Below, piece by piece: positions 41,435 to 52,951 of a stretch of DNA of 64,000 bases (position 1 is the stretch's first letter; every line of letters begins with the position of its first letter). The position numbers and the translations under genes were made by a program. Source of the DNA: Clostridiaceae bacterium (GTDB taxonomy: Bacteria > Bacillota > Clostridia > DSM-8532); NCBI GenBank assembly GCA_012728095.1, contig JAAYFU010000007.1, positions 1 through 64,000 on the forward strand. Reading direction: 5' to 3'. The notes under the pieces were generated by a model. It had not been told where the DNA came from. It did not search any database and saw only the letters and a program-made list of their open reading frames with translations.

Positions 41435-42631
41435 TTAATGTTTTATAGGCCTTCCGTTTTCTATATCATGAATTCTTCCCCATGCATATGACGCCAGTTC
41501 TGAATTAGGCTCAACTTCTGTTACGACTTTAAAACAGCGCAGGGCTTCTTTTTCAGCTTCTTCCTTGGAAGGAGACTGAGATAATGCTATCGCTTTGCCT
41601 CCGTAATAATAAACACTTGTCAATATACTGGGCTTTAAATCCAGTTCTTCAATAATACTGATAGCCATTCTGTATTCATTGGCGGCTTCCTGGTAGACTT
41701 CGACCGACTGGGCAGTAGCGTTTGATCTATAGATTTCTCTCCCCATCTCATAGAACTGGGACACTGCTTTTGGCTTGCATTCATCGTTCAGGGCTTTTAA
41801 TTCTGCCTCGATATCGTCAGGTTTATCAAGCCCTGACAGATCCCTCTCAATCTGCAGCACAACTTCCCTGTATTTCCCTTCCTGTTCAAGTTTCTGTAAA
41901 CTTCTCAGGATCGCGCTCCAATAAGCATATTGTTCTAATTGGGTCTGCAATTTCTTCTCATTTTCAGTTGCTTTTCTGAGGGCTTCATTTGCATCCTTCA
42001 GCCTGTCAGCCAGCTCATTTTTTTCTTTTTCCAGTTTCGCAATCTGTGGGGATACGTTCTCAGACCTTTTAAAAATACCGCTGAAATCGATTCTTATTGG
42101 ACTGCTTGATGGCACGATAATCCAAACAATACTTAATAATAAAACTCCCAACAAAAATCCCACTATATATTTCATGTAATAAGGGCTGTTTTTTTCCGGG
42201 GAAAGGCCGCTTTTGATCCATGATATAGTTTCGGCGGCAACCCTGTTATATTTTTTTGCCCTGGTATTGTTGCCGCTGTCATCATCCGTAACCTTGCCAT
42301 CCATTTTATTTAAATAATCAGATGCCCGCAAGCTGTTGTCATCCATTTTAATAACCTTGTTAAACATGCGCCGGGCATTGCCCTCATCTCCCATACTTAA
42401 ATAGCAGAGTCCCATCAGGTTCATGGCTTCATAAAACGCAGGATATATTGATATGGCTTTTTTTAACGCAATTATTGCGATGTCTTCGTTACCGCTTTTT
42501 AAATCATCCAATGCTTTATTGTAAAGGTCAATGGCATTTTTTATATCATCCGGTATTATGCCGATTTTTTCTTCAACGCTCTGTATATCAATTGATTGGT
42601 ATCTTGATAACTCTTCATTAATGTTCAGCAT
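41435..42631 (-). CDS. Tetratricopeptide-repeat membrane protein
   Basis: TPR AIIALKKAISIYPAFYEAMNLMGLCYLSMGDEGNARRMFNKVIKMD; one TM then a coiled coil. Confidence 0.8.
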   Translation of the reverse strand: MLNINEELSRYQSIDIQSVEEKIGIIPDDIKNAIDLYNKALDDLKSGNEDIAIIALKKAISIYPAFYEAMNLMGLCYLSMGDEGNARRMFNKVIKMDDNSLRASDYLNKMDGKVTDDDSGNNTRAKKYNRVAAETISWIKSGLSPEKNSPYYMKYIVGFLLGVLLLSIVWIIVPSSSPIRIDFSGIFKRSENVSPQIAKLEKEKNELADRLKDANEALRKATENEKKLQTQLEQYAYWSAILRSLQKLEQEGKYREVVLQIERDLSGLDKPDDIEAELKALNDECKPKAVSQFYEMGREIYRSNATAQSVEVYQEAANEYRMAISIIEELDLKPSILTSVYYYGGKAIALSQSPSKEEAEKEALRCFKVVTEVEPNSELASYAWGRIHDIENGRPIKH

Positions 42632-42761
42632 AATTTCCCTCCAAGACCCTGTTTTTTATAACATTACGGAATAAAGGGTTACAATATCATTGTAACATTA
42701 CTGTTGTCAGTACTTCAAGTAATCCTTGCCATATAAACGGCTTATTTGTCGGATATAAGAA

Positions 42762-42781
42762 AATCCGGCATATGCCGGATT
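42762..42781 (-). terminator. Perfect palindrome AATCCGGCATATGCCGGATT downstream of secA
   Basis: Inverted repeat followed on the minus strand by TTCTTA. Confidence 0.6.
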
Positions 42782-42805
42782 ATTCTGAGCATTTTGTTTT
42801 TATAT

Positions 42806-45538
42806 CTAAATATTCGCTCCGCAACACTTCTTATACTTTTTACCGCTTCCGCAGGGGCACGGATCATTTCGTCCCACCTTGCCAACATCCCGTTTTTTAG
42901 GTTTTCTTACCCCGTCGTCTCCGTGGGATGCTATTGTCGGTTGAGCCACCTGTTCCCGCCTGGGCAATATATTTTCCTTCCTAATCCGAAGAATCATTCT
43001 TACCGTATCCTGCTGAATATTGCGGATCATTTCTTCAAACATCTCAAAGCCTTCCCGCTTGTATTCAATAACCGGATCATGCTGGCCGTAAGCTCTCAGA
43101 CCGATACCATATTTCAATTGTTCCATGGCGTCAATATGGTCCATCCATTTTTCGTCGACACATCTAAGCAACGCCATTCTTTCAATTTCGCGCATGAGTT
43201 CTTCGCCCAGTTCAGCTTCCTTTTCCTGGTATATACTGCGGGCTTTTTGTATTATCATATCCTTGATGTCGTTCGCGGTAACGGTTTCAAAATCAATAGA
43301 ACTAAAATCCAGTGAACCTACAGGTAACATAACACTTTCAGCATAAGAGGCGAGCCCTTTCAAATCCCAATTATCCGGAATATCGCTCTCTCCGCAATAA
43401 AGGTTCACGATATAATCGGCAATATTATCTATCATTTTCAGGATATGTTCTTTTATATTCTCGCCGTTCAATACCTTTGCACGTTCAGAGTAGATTATCT
43501 CCCTCTGCTGATTCATAACGTCGTCATATTCCAGCACGCTCTTACGTCTCTGGAAATTGATTCCCTCGATCCTTTTCTGGGCGCTTTCAATGGCATTGGA
43601 TAACAATCTTGCCTCAATAGGCTGATTTTCATCCAAACCCAGGGCTTCTACCATTCTCTCCATGCGCTCAGAACCGAACAATCGCATAAGATCATCTTCC
43701 AGTGAAATATAGAAGCGGCTTTCACCGGGGTCCCCCTGGCGGCCCGCGCGTCCCCTGAGCTGATTGTCTATTCTTCTGGACTCGTGTCTTTCGGTACCAA
43801 TAATTTTAAGACCGCCGGCCTTTATAACCAGTTCTTTTTCTCTGTCCGTCTCTTTCTTAAACTTTTCATACAATTCCTTGTATATTTTGCGTGCCTTCAG
43901 GATTTCCGGATCATCAGTCTCATTGAAACTGCCGGCTGCCATGATCAAGGACTCTTCAAAACCCTGTTTTCTCATTTCCTGCCTGGCAAGGAATTCAGGA
44001 TTGCCGCCCAGCATAATATCGGTACCACGGCCGGCCATGTTGGTGGATATGGTAACCGCCCCGAGTTTTCCGGCCTGTGCTACAATCTCTGCTTCCTTTT
44101 CATGATACTTGGCATTTAAAACATTATGCTTAATACCGTGTTTTTTCAGCATAGCGCTGAGCATTTCCGAGGTTTCTATTGAAATGGTGCCGACCAAAAC
44201 CGGTTGTCCTTTTTTATGGCTCTCCTCTATATCACGGATTACAGCCGCAAATTTCGCGTTTTTTGTTTTATATACCACATCATCATGATCTATTCGTATA
44301 ACAGGCAAATTGGTGGGAATGGGTATAACGTCCAAATTGTATATAGCCCTGAATTCCTGTTCCTCGGTTTGCGCGGTACCTGTCATACCGGCAAGTTTTT
44401 TATACATCCTGAAATAGTTCTGGAATGTTATGGTGGCCAGAGTCTTGCTCTCACGTTCCACCTTGACTCCTTCTTTTGCTTCGATAGCCTGATGCAGACC
44501 ATCTGAATAACGGCGCCCGTACATCAGTCGGCCTGTAAACTCATCAACGATAATAACCTCGTCATCTTTAACCACGTAATCAACGTCTCTCTTCATCAGG
44601 CCATGGGCTTTCAGCGCCTGATTAATATGATGGGATATAGTCATGTTCTCAATATCCGAAAGATTTTCAATACCAAAGAACTTCTCGGCTTTTTCGATAC
44701 CTCTCTGGGTTAATGTTGCTGTGTGGGCCTTTTCATCCACGATATAATCATATTCACCTTCATCAAGCAGCCGTTTATCATCGGTTTCCTTTACAACCAG
44801 TTTTGTAAGCCGTCTTGCAAAAGCATCTGCCTGCCTGTACAAATCAGTGGATTTTTCACCTTGTCCTGAAATAATCAACGGCGTTCTTGCCTCGTCTATC
44901 AGAATAGAGTCAACTTCGTCCACAATTGCATAGTTTAAACCCCTCTGGACCATGTTTTCCTTGTATACGACCATGTTGTCCCTGAGGTAATCGAATCCGA
45001 ACTCATTGTTGGTTCCATACGTAATATCGCAATTATAGGCCTGTCTTCTTTCGTCGTTGTCCATATCATGAACTATGCAGCCCACCGAAAGGCCGAGAAA
45101 ATTATAAATCTTCCCCATCAGCTCCGACTGATACTTGGCCAGATAGTCGTTAACAGTAACCAAATGGACGCCCTTTCCGGTAAGAGCGTTGAGGTAAAGC
45201 GGCAGGGTGGCAACCAGGGTTTTGCCTTCACCGGTTTTCATTTCTGCAATACGGCCCTGATGAAGTATAATTCCGCCCATAAGCTGCACCCTGAAATGCC
45301 TCAAACCCAAAACTCTGACAGATGCTTCCCTTACAACCGCAAAGGCCTCCGGAAGAATATCGTCAAGCGTTTCTCCGTTGGCCAGGCGGTTTTTAAATTC
45401 CTGCGTTTTGCCCCTTAACTGGGCATCGGTCAGTTTTTTCATATCAGGCTCCAAGGCCTCTATTTGGTCAACGATAGGTTGTATTCTCTTTAGCTCTTTC
45501 TCTGCATAACTGCCAAATATTTTTTCAAGTATTCCCAT
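42806..45538 (-). CDS. secA: Preprotein translocase ATPase SecA
   Basis: [33 protein letters not shown]-terminal Zn motif [14 protein letters not shown]. Confidence 0.98.
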   Translation of the reverse strand: MGILEKIFGSYAEKELKRIQPIVDQIEALEPDMKKLTDAQLRGKTQEFKNRLANGETLDDILPEAFAVVREASVRVLGLRHFRVQLMGGIILHQGRIAEMKTGEGKTLVATLPLYLNALTGKGVHLVTVNDYLAKYQSELMGKIYNFLGLSVGCIVHDMDNDERRQAYNCDITYGTNNEFGFDYLRDNMVVYKENMVQRGLNYAIVDEVDSILIDEARTPLIISGQGEKSTDLYRQADAFARRLTKLVVKETDDKRLLDEGEYDYIVDEKAHTATLTQRGIEKAEKFFGIENLSDIENMTISHHINQALKAHGLMKRDVDYVVKDDEVIIVDEFTGRLMYGRRYSDGLHQAIEAKEGVKVERESKTLATITFQNYFRMYKKLAGMTGTAQTEEQEFRAIYNLDVIPIPTNLPVIRIDHDDVVYKTKNAKFAAVIRDIEESHKKGQPVLVGTISIETSEMLSAMLKKHGIKHNVLNAKYHEKEAEIVAQAGKLGAVTISTNMAGRGTDIMLGGNPEFLARQEMRKQGFEESLIMAAGSFNETDDPEILKARKIYKELYEKFKKETDREKELVIKAGGLKIIGTERHESRRIDNQLRGRAGRQGDPGESRFYISLEDDLMRLFGSERMERMVEALGLDENQPIEARLLSNAIESAQKRIEGINFQRRKSVLEYDDVMNQQREIIYSERAKVLNGENIKEHILKMIDNIADYIVNLYCGESDIPDNWDLKGLASYAESVMLPVGSLDFSSIDFETVTANDIKDMIIQKARSIYQEKEAELGEELMREIERMALLRCVDEKWMDHIDAMEQLKYGIGLRAYGQHDPVIEYKREGFEMFEEMIRNIQQDTVRMILRIRKENILPRREQVAQPTIASHGDDGVRKPKKRDVGKVGRNDPCPCGSGKKYKKCCGANI

Positions 45539-45539
45539 C

Positions 45540-45845
45540 TCATAGCTCCTTCTTTTCCTTCTTTGCTAATCGGTCAAGGATGAGGCGGTACCCATCGGCC
45601 CCATAATTCAGGGCTCTGCTTACCCTGCTTATGGTAGCCTCGCTCGCGCCCGTTGCCTCATGAATTTCTTTATATGTTTTCTTCTCAGTTAACATCCTTG
45701 CCACAGCGAAACGCTGAGCGAAAGCTTTAATTTCTGTAATGGTTCCAAGATCCTCAAAGAAATTGTAGCATTCTTCAATGGTTTCAAGCATCAGAATTGC
45801 TTCAAACAATTTGTCGGTATATTCATCCTTGAGCTTACTTTTCAT
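45540..45845 (-). CDS. YerC/YecD family TrpR-like protein
   Basis: [40 protein letters not shown]...[17 protein letters not shown]. Confidence 0.92.
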   Translation of the reverse strand: MKSKLKDEYTDKLFEAILMLETIEECYNFFEDLGTITEIKAFAQRFAVARMLTEKKTYKEIHEATGASEATISRVSRALNYGADGYRLILDRLAKKEKKEL

Positions 45846-45935
45846 ACTTTCAACTCCATTACATATACAATAATCGTTTATTAATAGATTATCTCATTAG
45901 CAACTTCCATTTGCAAGAAATCCCTGCTGTCAGAA

Positions 45936-46424
45936 TCATGAAATTATCTTATCTCCCACTATCTTCTTCCCTTCAAGACCGAGAAGATGTTTTTTAATGT
46001 CCAGGCCGCCGCCGTAGCCTACAAGGGCGCCCTTTGAACCGATTACCCTGTGGCACGGAATGATAATTGCTATAGGATTTCGATTATTGGCCATTCCAAC
46101 AGCCCGGCATGCTTTGGCTTTGCCGATTTGAACCGCAATATCCTTATAGCTCCTGGTTTCCCCATAAGGGATGGTTTTCAGAGCTTCCCAGACCATCTGT
46201 TGAAAAGGCGTTCCTACGGCAAATATGGGTAAATCAAAAATCTTTCTGTCCCCTTTCAAATACTCATCAATTTGCCTGGAAGCTTTCCTTATTAAAGCCG
46301 TCTCCTCTATTACCGAAGCATCAGGCATCGAATCATTTCCGAAAAAAACATCCGTAATTAAGCCGTTTTCTTCACCTATGCCAATAATTCCGATACTTTT
46401 ATAGTAATAAAAAACTTTTTTCAA
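45936..46424 (-). CDS. ogt: Methylated-DNA--[protein]-cysteine S-methyltransferase
   Basis: Active site IIPCHRVIGSKGALVGYGGGLDIKKHLLGLE. Confidence 0.95.
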   Translation of the reverse strand: MKKVFYYYKSIGIIGIGEENGLITDVFFGNDSMPDASVIEETALIRKASRQIDEYLKGDRKIFDLPIFAVGTPFQQMVWEALKTIPYGETRSYKDIAVQIGKAKACRAVGMANNRNPIAIIIPCHRVIGSKGALVGYGGGLDIKKHLLGLEGKKIVGDKIIS

Positions 46425-46628
46425 AAAAATACCTCCATCTTTATAATCATCTATATAATAATAAAAATGTAAAACGGTATTTAAAGAATATCACACAACC
46501 AATCCCATCTCAAATAAAATAACCTAAAGACGTATTATATCACAATGATAAAAAATAAAAGATTATATCCTAATTATTGCCTAACATATTTAATTCAGTT
46601 ACAATAAAACCAATATGGAGGAAATAAT

Positions 46629-47825
46629 ATGAACAATAACGGAATAACGGCACCCAGAGGGTTTTTGGCATCAGGGGTATCCTGCGGATTAAAGAATAAC
46701 GGAAAGAAAGATCTGGCAATGGTAGTATCCGAAAATATTGCCGTTGCCGCTGGTATTTTTACGACAAATGTAGTAAAAGGCCATTCCCTCAAGTGGACCA
46801 AAAGAAATATTGAAAACGGTTACGCCAGGGCAATGGTCATAAACAGCGGCTGCGCCAATGCCTGCCTGGGCGAAAGAGGCGACAAAGACGCGGCAGATAT
46901 GGCTCAATATGCATCCTTGATGATAGGATGCCGGCCGGAAGAAGTTTTGCTGGGCTCTACCGGGGTTATCGGGTTCCCCCTTGACATGGATAAAATCAGA
47001 AAGGGGATCAAAGACGCTTATGCCTCTTTGTCAAGCCAGGGAGGAACTCTTGCAGCAGAAGCCATAATGACCACCGACACTTTTCCCAAACAAGCTTCAA
47101 AAACAATAACAATAGACGGTAAAACAATTACTATAGGTGGAATGTGCAAAGGCTCAGGCATGATCCATCCCAATATGGCTACGATGATATCTCTCATTAC
47201 CACTGATGCTGCCATATCACGGGAGATGCTGGACAAAGCATTAAGACATGTTGCTGAGAAATCTTTTAACCGTGTTTCGGTAGACGGTGATACCAGCGTT
47301 TGCGACCAACTGGTAATTATGGCAAATGGTCTGGGTGGAAATACGCCCATCAATTCTGAGGATTCAAACTATGATACTTTTGTCTCCGCGTTATTGGAAG
47401 TCTCGGTAAATCTCTCCAAAATGCTTGCCAGGGACGGAGAAGGCGCTACTAAGCTGATTGAAATACGGGTTAAGGGCTGTCATGACACAGAATCAGCGCA
47501 CCTTATCCTTAATGCAATCGCAAAGTCTCCACTGGTAAAGACCGCATTTTTCGGTCAGGACGCCAACTGGGGCAGAATTATTACTGCTGCTGGTTATTCC
47601 GGAGCCAGTTTTGACCCTGATTTAGTTGATATTTACTTGGGAGAGCTCATGGTCTGCCATAACGGAGCCGGGCTTAGCTTTGACGAAGCAAAAGCCCTGG
47701 AGATTTTAAAGAAAGATGAAATAACAGTAACCCTTGATTTTAAGAGCGGTCAGGTCGATGATAAAATTTGGACCTGCGATTTATCTTATGATTATGTAAA
47801 AATTAATGGCTCCTATAGAAGCTAA
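46629..47825 (+). CDS. argJ: Bifunctional glutamate N-acetyltransferase/amino-acid acetyltransferase
   Basis: GMCKGSGMIHPNMATMISLITTDA autocleavage motif; GQDANWGRI. Confidence 0.96.
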   Translation: MNNNGITAPRGFLASGVSCGLKNNGKKDLAMVVSENIAVAAGIFTTNVVKGHSLKWTKRNIENGYARAMVINSGCANACLGERGDKDAADMAQYASLMIGCRPEEVLLGSTGVIGFPLDMDKIRKGIKDAYASLSSQGGTLAAEAIMTTDTFPKQASKTITIDGKTITIGGMCKGSGMIHPNMATMISLITTDAAISREMLDKALRHVAEKSFNRVSVDGDTSVCDQLVIMANGLGGNTPINSEDSNYDTFVSALLEVSVNLSKMLARDGEGATKLIEIRVKGCHDTESAHLILNAIAKSPLVKTAFFGQDANWGRIITAAGYSGASFDPDLVDIYLGELMVCHNGAGLSFDEAKALEILKKDEITVTLDFKSGQVDDKIWTCDLSYDYVKINGSYRS

Positions 47826-47885
47826 AACACTGTTATTCCGAAAAATATAGTGGGTAATATTATAGTATCGGATTGGAGGGATTTT

Positions 47886-48365
47886 ATGGCTATTCAGCAG
47901 CTGGTGAAATTTCATGTCGGAGACGAAGCTTTTGGAATAGGTATCAAGCAAATTTTTCAAATCATAAAGCCCCAGGAGATATTCAAAGTTCCGAATACTC
48001 CTCCTTATATTGAAGGCCTTATAAACCTTCGCGGCAAGGTCATGACAGTGTTTAACCTTAGAAAACGCTTTAATATGCCAGAGAAGGAAAATGATGAAGA
48101 TACGAAGATATTAATAGTGAGATCCGGCGATTATCTCCTTGGATTCATCGTGGACAATGTAACTGAAATTGTGCGGGTCCAGGATGAAGATATCGTGGAA
48201 ACGCCTTCAGAATTGCAAAGTTTTGACAAACGATTTCTAACAGGCGTCGCCAAGGTAGGCGAAAAACTTATCCTACTGTTGGATCCGGAAAAGATTCTGA
48301 CACCGGATGAAGAGCTCCAGGTTATAGAGCTTATTAAAGAGAATGAAGCCAAAGTAACCAGTTAA
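47886..48365 (+). CDS. cheW: CheW-like chemotaxis/signalling scaffold
   Basis: VGDEAFGIGIKQIFQIIKPQEIFKVPNTPPYIEGLINLRGKVMTVFNLRKRF; start at 47886 with GGAGGG RBS. Confidence 0.93.
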   Translation: MAIQQLVKFHVGDEAFGIGIKQIFQIIKPQEIFKVPNTPPYIEGLINLRGKVMTVFNLRKRFNMPEKENDEDTKILIVRSGDYLLGFIVDNVTEIVRVQDEDIVETPSELQSFDKRFLTGVAKVGEKLILLLDPEKILTPDEELQVIELIKENEAKVTS

Positions 48366-48370
48366 GAATA

Positions 48371-50125
48371 TTAAATATCCTCTTTATTTTCCGGCATATT
48401 TTTAGGCTTGGCAACACGTACAAGATTTCTTCCTGAACGCTTCGCTTCATAAAGAGCATCATCGGCCGTACTAATCAATTCCTGTGGGCTACCTGCCGTA
48501 ACAGGATAAGTCGATACTCCTACGCTAATAGTGATAGACGCCGAAATCACCCTATCGGTTACAACAAGCTGAGAAGCACCTATTCTTAGGTCCTCAGCTT
48601 TTTCTCTGGCTTTCTCCAAGGGTGTATACGGCATTAATATTACAAATTCTTCTCCGCCATACCTGGCGAAAATGTCCTCTTTTCTCAGGGTTTTCTTTAT
48701 ATAGCCTGAAAGAGTTTTAAGAACCTGATCTCCGAAAAGATGTCCATATGTATCGTTAAACTTTTTGAAATGATCAATGTCAAAAATCAGGAAGGATAAA
48801 TCATGCCCGCCTTCCTGCGCTTTATTGAATTCTTCCTGGAGCTTATCGTTGAAATACAAACGGTTATACGCCCCGGTAAGTCCGTCCAGTGTGGCCAGGT
48901 CATGCATCTGCTGATATAATCTCGCATTTTCAATAGCAATACTGATCTGCTGGGATATAACTTCCAAAAGTCTCATGTTCTCATAATCAAACGCATCTTT
49001 CATCTTATGTTCAATCAGAACAATGCCTAATGTCTTCCCCTTTGCCAGAAGAGGCACACAAATCATTGCCTTGATATTGCGTCCCTTGGTAAATGGATAA
49101 TCTTTTTCATTAACATCGTTGTCAATCATTGAACGGCCTTCTTCCGTAGAAGGCTTAAGAATATCACAGTTTATATAATCCGAAACAATAGCCAGATCCT
49201 TTTTGTCAACAATACTGGATACCTGTACCTTAAGCTTATTCTGGGGCCCATAACAAAGTGCGATTGTTGAGTGGGAAACACCCATAACGCCAATAATAAC
49301 ATCGTTAACAAACTTTAAGAGCTCATTCATGTCAAAAATAGAGGTTATTGCCTGCGATATTTGCTGCAGTGTAAATAGCTCGGCCAAACTTGCCGTCAGC
49401 TTGCGATTTGCTTCTTCAAGCTGATTGTTAGTCTCTATCAGCTTGTCATAATGGCTCTGAATCTCTTTTTTGGCTTGATTCAGCTGAACATACTTGTCGC
49501 CTAAACGATCAATCAATATATTTTTCTCCGCCCTGCCCCTGGCGTACTCATTGTATATCCCGCTCCATATAAAACAGAAAAGAGCGAAAAGAAAATATTG
49601 TACAACGGTGATTACAACAAGATATGCAAAATTACTTATCAAGGTTTGCGTTCCGGATTTGGCAAGCCGTGTAAGCATTACATACTGAGACAGAACCTGG
49701 GCTGTAAAACTTAATACTATATACGGGATCGTCTTTTTGAATCCCCTCGTCAAGGTTATAAAAGCAACGGGCAAAAGGGCTGCAAAATGAAAGAACGCGC
49801 CATGGTACATTGTACTTGCTAATACCGCGAATATAATTATTTCAAACAGTTTAATCAATTCAAATAATACTTCTTTATTCTCTTTATCTAAGCATTTTGC
49901 CTGCCAGGTTTTAAATATGCTTAAGCCTATAAACAGGCAAAACAACAGACCTTGTATTATAAGGACACTTATGACAACAGGCTGATTTAACAGGATTCTT
50001 CTTGCAAAAAGATCTTCAAGGATCAAAAATGCCGGTACAACCCATCCTGTTTTTGTGATATTGTGCTCGAACTTCAAATAATTTGCATACGTTATTTCAT
50101 TGAGATCCTGTTTAATGTCTTCCAA
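48371..50125 (-). CDS. Membrane-bound diguanylate cyclase (TM-GAF-GGDEF)
   Basis: GAF-type middle region; ARYGGEEFVILMP active-site motif. Confidence 0.93.
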   Translation of the reverse strand: MEDIKQDLNEITYANYLKFEHNITKTGWVVPAFLILEDLFARRILLNQPVVISVLIIQGLLFCLFIGLSIFKTWQAKCLDKENKEVLFELIKLFEIIIFAVLASTMYHGAFFHFAALLPVAFITLTRGFKKTIPYIVLSFTAQVLSQYVMLTRLAKSGTQTLISNFAYLVVITVVQYFLFALFCFIWSGIYNEYARGRAEKNILIDRLGDKYVQLNQAKKEIQSHYDKLIETNNQLEEANRKLTASLAELFTLQQISQAITSIFDMNELLKFVNDVIIGVMGVSHSTIALCYGPQNKLKVQVSSIVDKKDLAIVSDYINCDILKPSTEEGRSMIDNDVNEKDYPFTKGRNIKAMICVPLLAKGKTLGIVLIEHKMKDAFDYENMRLLEVISQQISIAIENARLYQQMHDLATLDGLTGAYNRLYFNDKLQEEFNKAQEGGHDLSFLIFDIDHFKKFNDTYGHLFGDQVLKTLSGYIKKTLRKEDIFARYGGEEFVILMPYTPLEKAREKAEDLRIGASQLVVTDRVISASITISVGVSTYPVTAGSPQELISTADDALYEAKRSGRNLVRVAKPKNMPENKEDI

Positions 50126-50152
50126 GGGCTTCCTCCATAAAGTTTTTAACTG

Positions 50153-52288
50153 TTACTTCTGCCAGTATATATCGATCCTGTCGCCGGATTTAATCTTATC
50201 GGCGTAACCGGCATCCTTACCGTTTAGTTTCAGCATAATAATTCCTTTTGGAGTTGTCAGATCAAAGTCAATGAAATTAAAAATGTCTACGAACAAATAA
50301 TCGGTATTTTTGGGCGGTAAGTTAACAGGTTTTTCATTTACGATTACATTTATTCCGTTATTCCCAACGGTTTTTTGTTCCGTCTCCAGGAGAGCATCGT
50401 CATCACGGGAGGATTCTGAACTTTTCCCCTCAGTTTGAAGCTCTTCCTCAGTTTCATCATATCGGGTTTCAATATCAGTCTCTTCAGAAGATATATCCTT
50501 ATACTCCCTGGGAAAAACCGTGACCTCGTCCCCCGGCTTTAACACCATATCCATCTCGGCAGAACGGCCGTTTATCAAAAAGTCCGAAACCAACGGATTA
50601 AATTCCAAAAGCCGTGATATATCCCTCAGGGTATAATCATATACAATATCAACCCTGTCGCCTTGCTTAACAAGGGTGTCCAAAGGAACTTCTATGCCAT
50701 TTATCAATACTTTGGGCAATACCGTATAAGTTTGAGCATTAAATCTAACATATACAGGCTTGCATTCTTCGGCTAAATCCTTTGCCGAAACTTCCGCGTC
50801 TCTGCCATTTTCAGCCGGTATAACAGTAAGCCTGTCTCCCGGTTCTATAATCTTGTTAAGGCTTGCCTCCCTGCCGTTCAAATATATCTCGGCAGGTTTG
50901 CCCATGCTTCCCCGTATGGTCCTGTCCTTATTATTCAACTTGAACTTCAAACTTTTGCCTGACCTGCATATCAACTGGTCCGGATTGTATCCCGCCAATA
51001 TAAGCGCATCGGATACAAGCATTCTTCTCGCATTATACAAACGCACCTTTTTGTCATTAACAGTTACATAATAAAAATCCTGGCCCCTTGTAAGGGCAGT
51101 GGTAACCAATATACCCAATGGTGTAATTGAATCGGGTCCGTCCAGTATGTGTATCGACTCGTCGATATCGATATTTTTGGCTATGCTTCGTTTTCTTACT
51201 GCTACCCTGTCTCCGGGCAGCCCAATAGCATTTGCTACTGCCTCGCATAAACCTTTTGACTGGCTTCCCCCGCCCACTAAAAAAACTGCATTTGGAGCTT
51301 TTCCGCCGTTAAGTTCCAGGATTCTTTCGGCAATTGTTTTAGCAAGATTATCTATTACCGGTTTGATTACCCCGATAACCTCATCGGCTTTAACTCTCAC
51401 TTCATTATCAAGTATATCTGTAAAAACTATGTCTTCCTCCTTGTCCGACAGAGCAATTTTGACCTTTTCCGCGGTTTCAAAATCCACAAGATAGTTTTGA
51501 GCAATAGCTTCGGTTACTTCATCCCCTGCAATGGGTACCATAGCATAGGCAGTTATGGTACCTGATTTTGTAATTGCAATATCGGACGTACCGGCGCCAA
51601 CATCTACCAAGGCAAGGTTAAGAAGGCGCAGATCTTTCGGTACAGCCAAATTAATGGCTGCGATAGGCTCCAGGGTAATAAAGTTTACTTCCAGGTTAAT
51701 CCTGTTCATAACAGTGTAGAGACTGTCTACAACAGTCTGGGGAAGAAAGGTTGCCAGAACTTCAACGCCGGCTTTGTGTCCTTTATGTCCGGCCAAACTT
51801 GAAATAACATAATCATTTAAATAATATGTAACCACACTGTAGCCAACACAATAATACTGGTCTTTTTCGGAGGAAGGGAGGCTTTTTTCAATCTCTGCCT
51901 GTGCCTTCTGGATGCCTTCCATCTCAAGAGCGCTGATAAATTGCTGATCGATTTCCTTACCTTCTTCAATATCCCGCTCTACCTTAATTTGGCAGGTTTT
52001 TAAGACCCGTCCCGCAGCAGCGATTGATACCCTGGTAAGCTCATGTCCCAGTTTTTTCTCCAGGGCATCCTTAACTTTGGCAGCACCCTGTGCAACTTTT
52101 GCAATATCATGAATTTGGCCGTCAAGCATGGCACGGCTTTCATGAACTATCATTTCGGCTGCCTGCACAAAAAAGCGCTCATCTCTTTGAGCACCTACTA
52201 CACCTATAATGGTACGGGTACCTATGTCCAAAGCGAAAATGACATCATCAGGCATCGGATTTAATGTATTTTCCTTATCCACTTGCAT
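50153..52288 (-). CDS. FtsA-like actin-fold ATPase with C-terminal beta-grasp-like repeats
   Basis: FALDIGTRTIIGVVG; LVDVGAGTSDIAITKSGTI; FLVGGGSQSKGLCEAVANAIGLP; C-terminal repeats LNGREASLNKIIEPGDRLTVIP, INGIEVPLDTLVKQGDRVDIVY, INGRSAEMDMVLKPGDEVTVFP, LNGKDAGYADKIKSGDRIDIYW. Confidence 0.85.
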   Translation of the reverse strand: MQVDKENTLNPMPDDVIFALDIGTRTIIGVVGAQRDERFFVQAAEMIVHESRAMLDGQIHDIAKVAQGAAKVKDALEKKLGHELTRVSIAAAGRVLKTCQIKVERDIEEGKEIDQQFISALEMEGIQKAQAEIEKSLPSSEKDQYYCVGYSVVTYYLNDYVISSLAGHKGHKAGVEVLATFLPQTVVDSLYTVMNRINLEVNFITLEPIAAINLAVPKDLRLLNLALVDVGAGTSDIAITKSGTITAYAMVPIAGDEVTEAIAQNYLVDFETAEKVKIALSDKEEDIVFTDILDNEVRVKADEVIGVIKPVIDNLAKTIAERILELNGGKAPNAVFLVGGGSQSKGLCEAVANAIGLPGDRVAVRKRSIAKNIDIDESIHILDGPDSITPLGILVTTALTRGQDFYYVTVNDKKVRLYNARRMLVSDALILAGYNPDQLICRSGKSLKFKLNNKDRTIRGSMGKPAEIYLNGREASLNKIIEPGDRLTVIPAENGRDAEVSAKDLAEECKPVYVRFNAQTYTVLPKVLINGIEVPLDTLVKQGDRVDIVYDYTLRDISRLLEFNPLVSDFLINGRSAEMDMVLKPGDEVTVFPREYKDISSEETDIETRYDETEEELQTEGKSSESSRDDDALLETEQKTVGNNGINVIVNEKPVNLPPKNTDYLFVDIFNFIDFDLTTPKGIIMLKLNGKDAGYADKIKSGDRIDIYWQK

Positions 52289-52312
52289 TTACAGCCCCCA
52301 ATATTGTTATTA

Positions 52313-52951
52313 CTATTTTATATTTTTATTTCCATACGCGCAATATGGCAAAATGCAACAATTTTCGCATTTTGGCTTTCTGGCATGACAAATTTCGCGT
52401 CCGTGGAAAACAAGACAATGAGAAAAGTTAGCCCATTCGCTTTTCGGAAGAATCTTCATAAGATCGCGTTCAACAATATCAGGATTTTGCGACTTTGTCA
52501 GCCCGAGCCTGTTGGCAAGCCTCATGCAATGGGTATCAACAATTACCCCGGGTTTGTTGAATATAGTTGACAATATCACATTTGCCGTCTTCCTTCCTAC
52601 ACCGGGCAGACTCAGCAAATCTTCCATATTATCAGGCACTTTGCCGTTATAATCCCTTAAAATCTTGATACAGCACTCTTTTATATTCCTGGCTTTATTT
52701 CGGAAAAATCCCGTCGGTTTAATATCCTCCTCAAGTTCAGATAAATCGGCGCTTGCAAAATCCTCCGCATTCCGATATTTTTTGAAAAGATCCTTAGTTA
52801 CGATATTAACCCTTGCATCAGTGCATTGCGCCGCCAATTGCGTGGCTATAAGCAATTCCAGTGGCGTTTTATAGTCCAGGGTACATGTGGCGTCGGGGTA
52901 TAGGGATCTTAATTCCTTCAGTATAATCGCAGCCTTCTCTTTTTTCTTCAA
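52313..52951 (-). CDS. nth: Endonuclease III
   Basis: HhH LLSLPGVGRKTANVIL; C-terminal CHARKPKCENCCILPYC Fe-S motif. Confidence 0.96.
   Translation of the reverse strand: MKKKEKAAIILKELRSLYPDATCTLDYKTPLELLIATQLAAQCTDARVNIVTKDLFKKYRNAEDFASADLSELEEDIKPTGFFRNKARNIKECCIKILRDYNGKVPDNMEDLLSLPGVGRKTANVILSTIFNKPGVIVDTHCMRLANRLGLTKSQNPDIVERDLMKILPKSEWANFSHCLVFHGREICHARKPKCENCCILPYCAYGNKNIK

Noticed and set aside
42746-43315. 189-aa + ORF antisense to secA
   Set aside because: Shadow of a highly conserved CDS.
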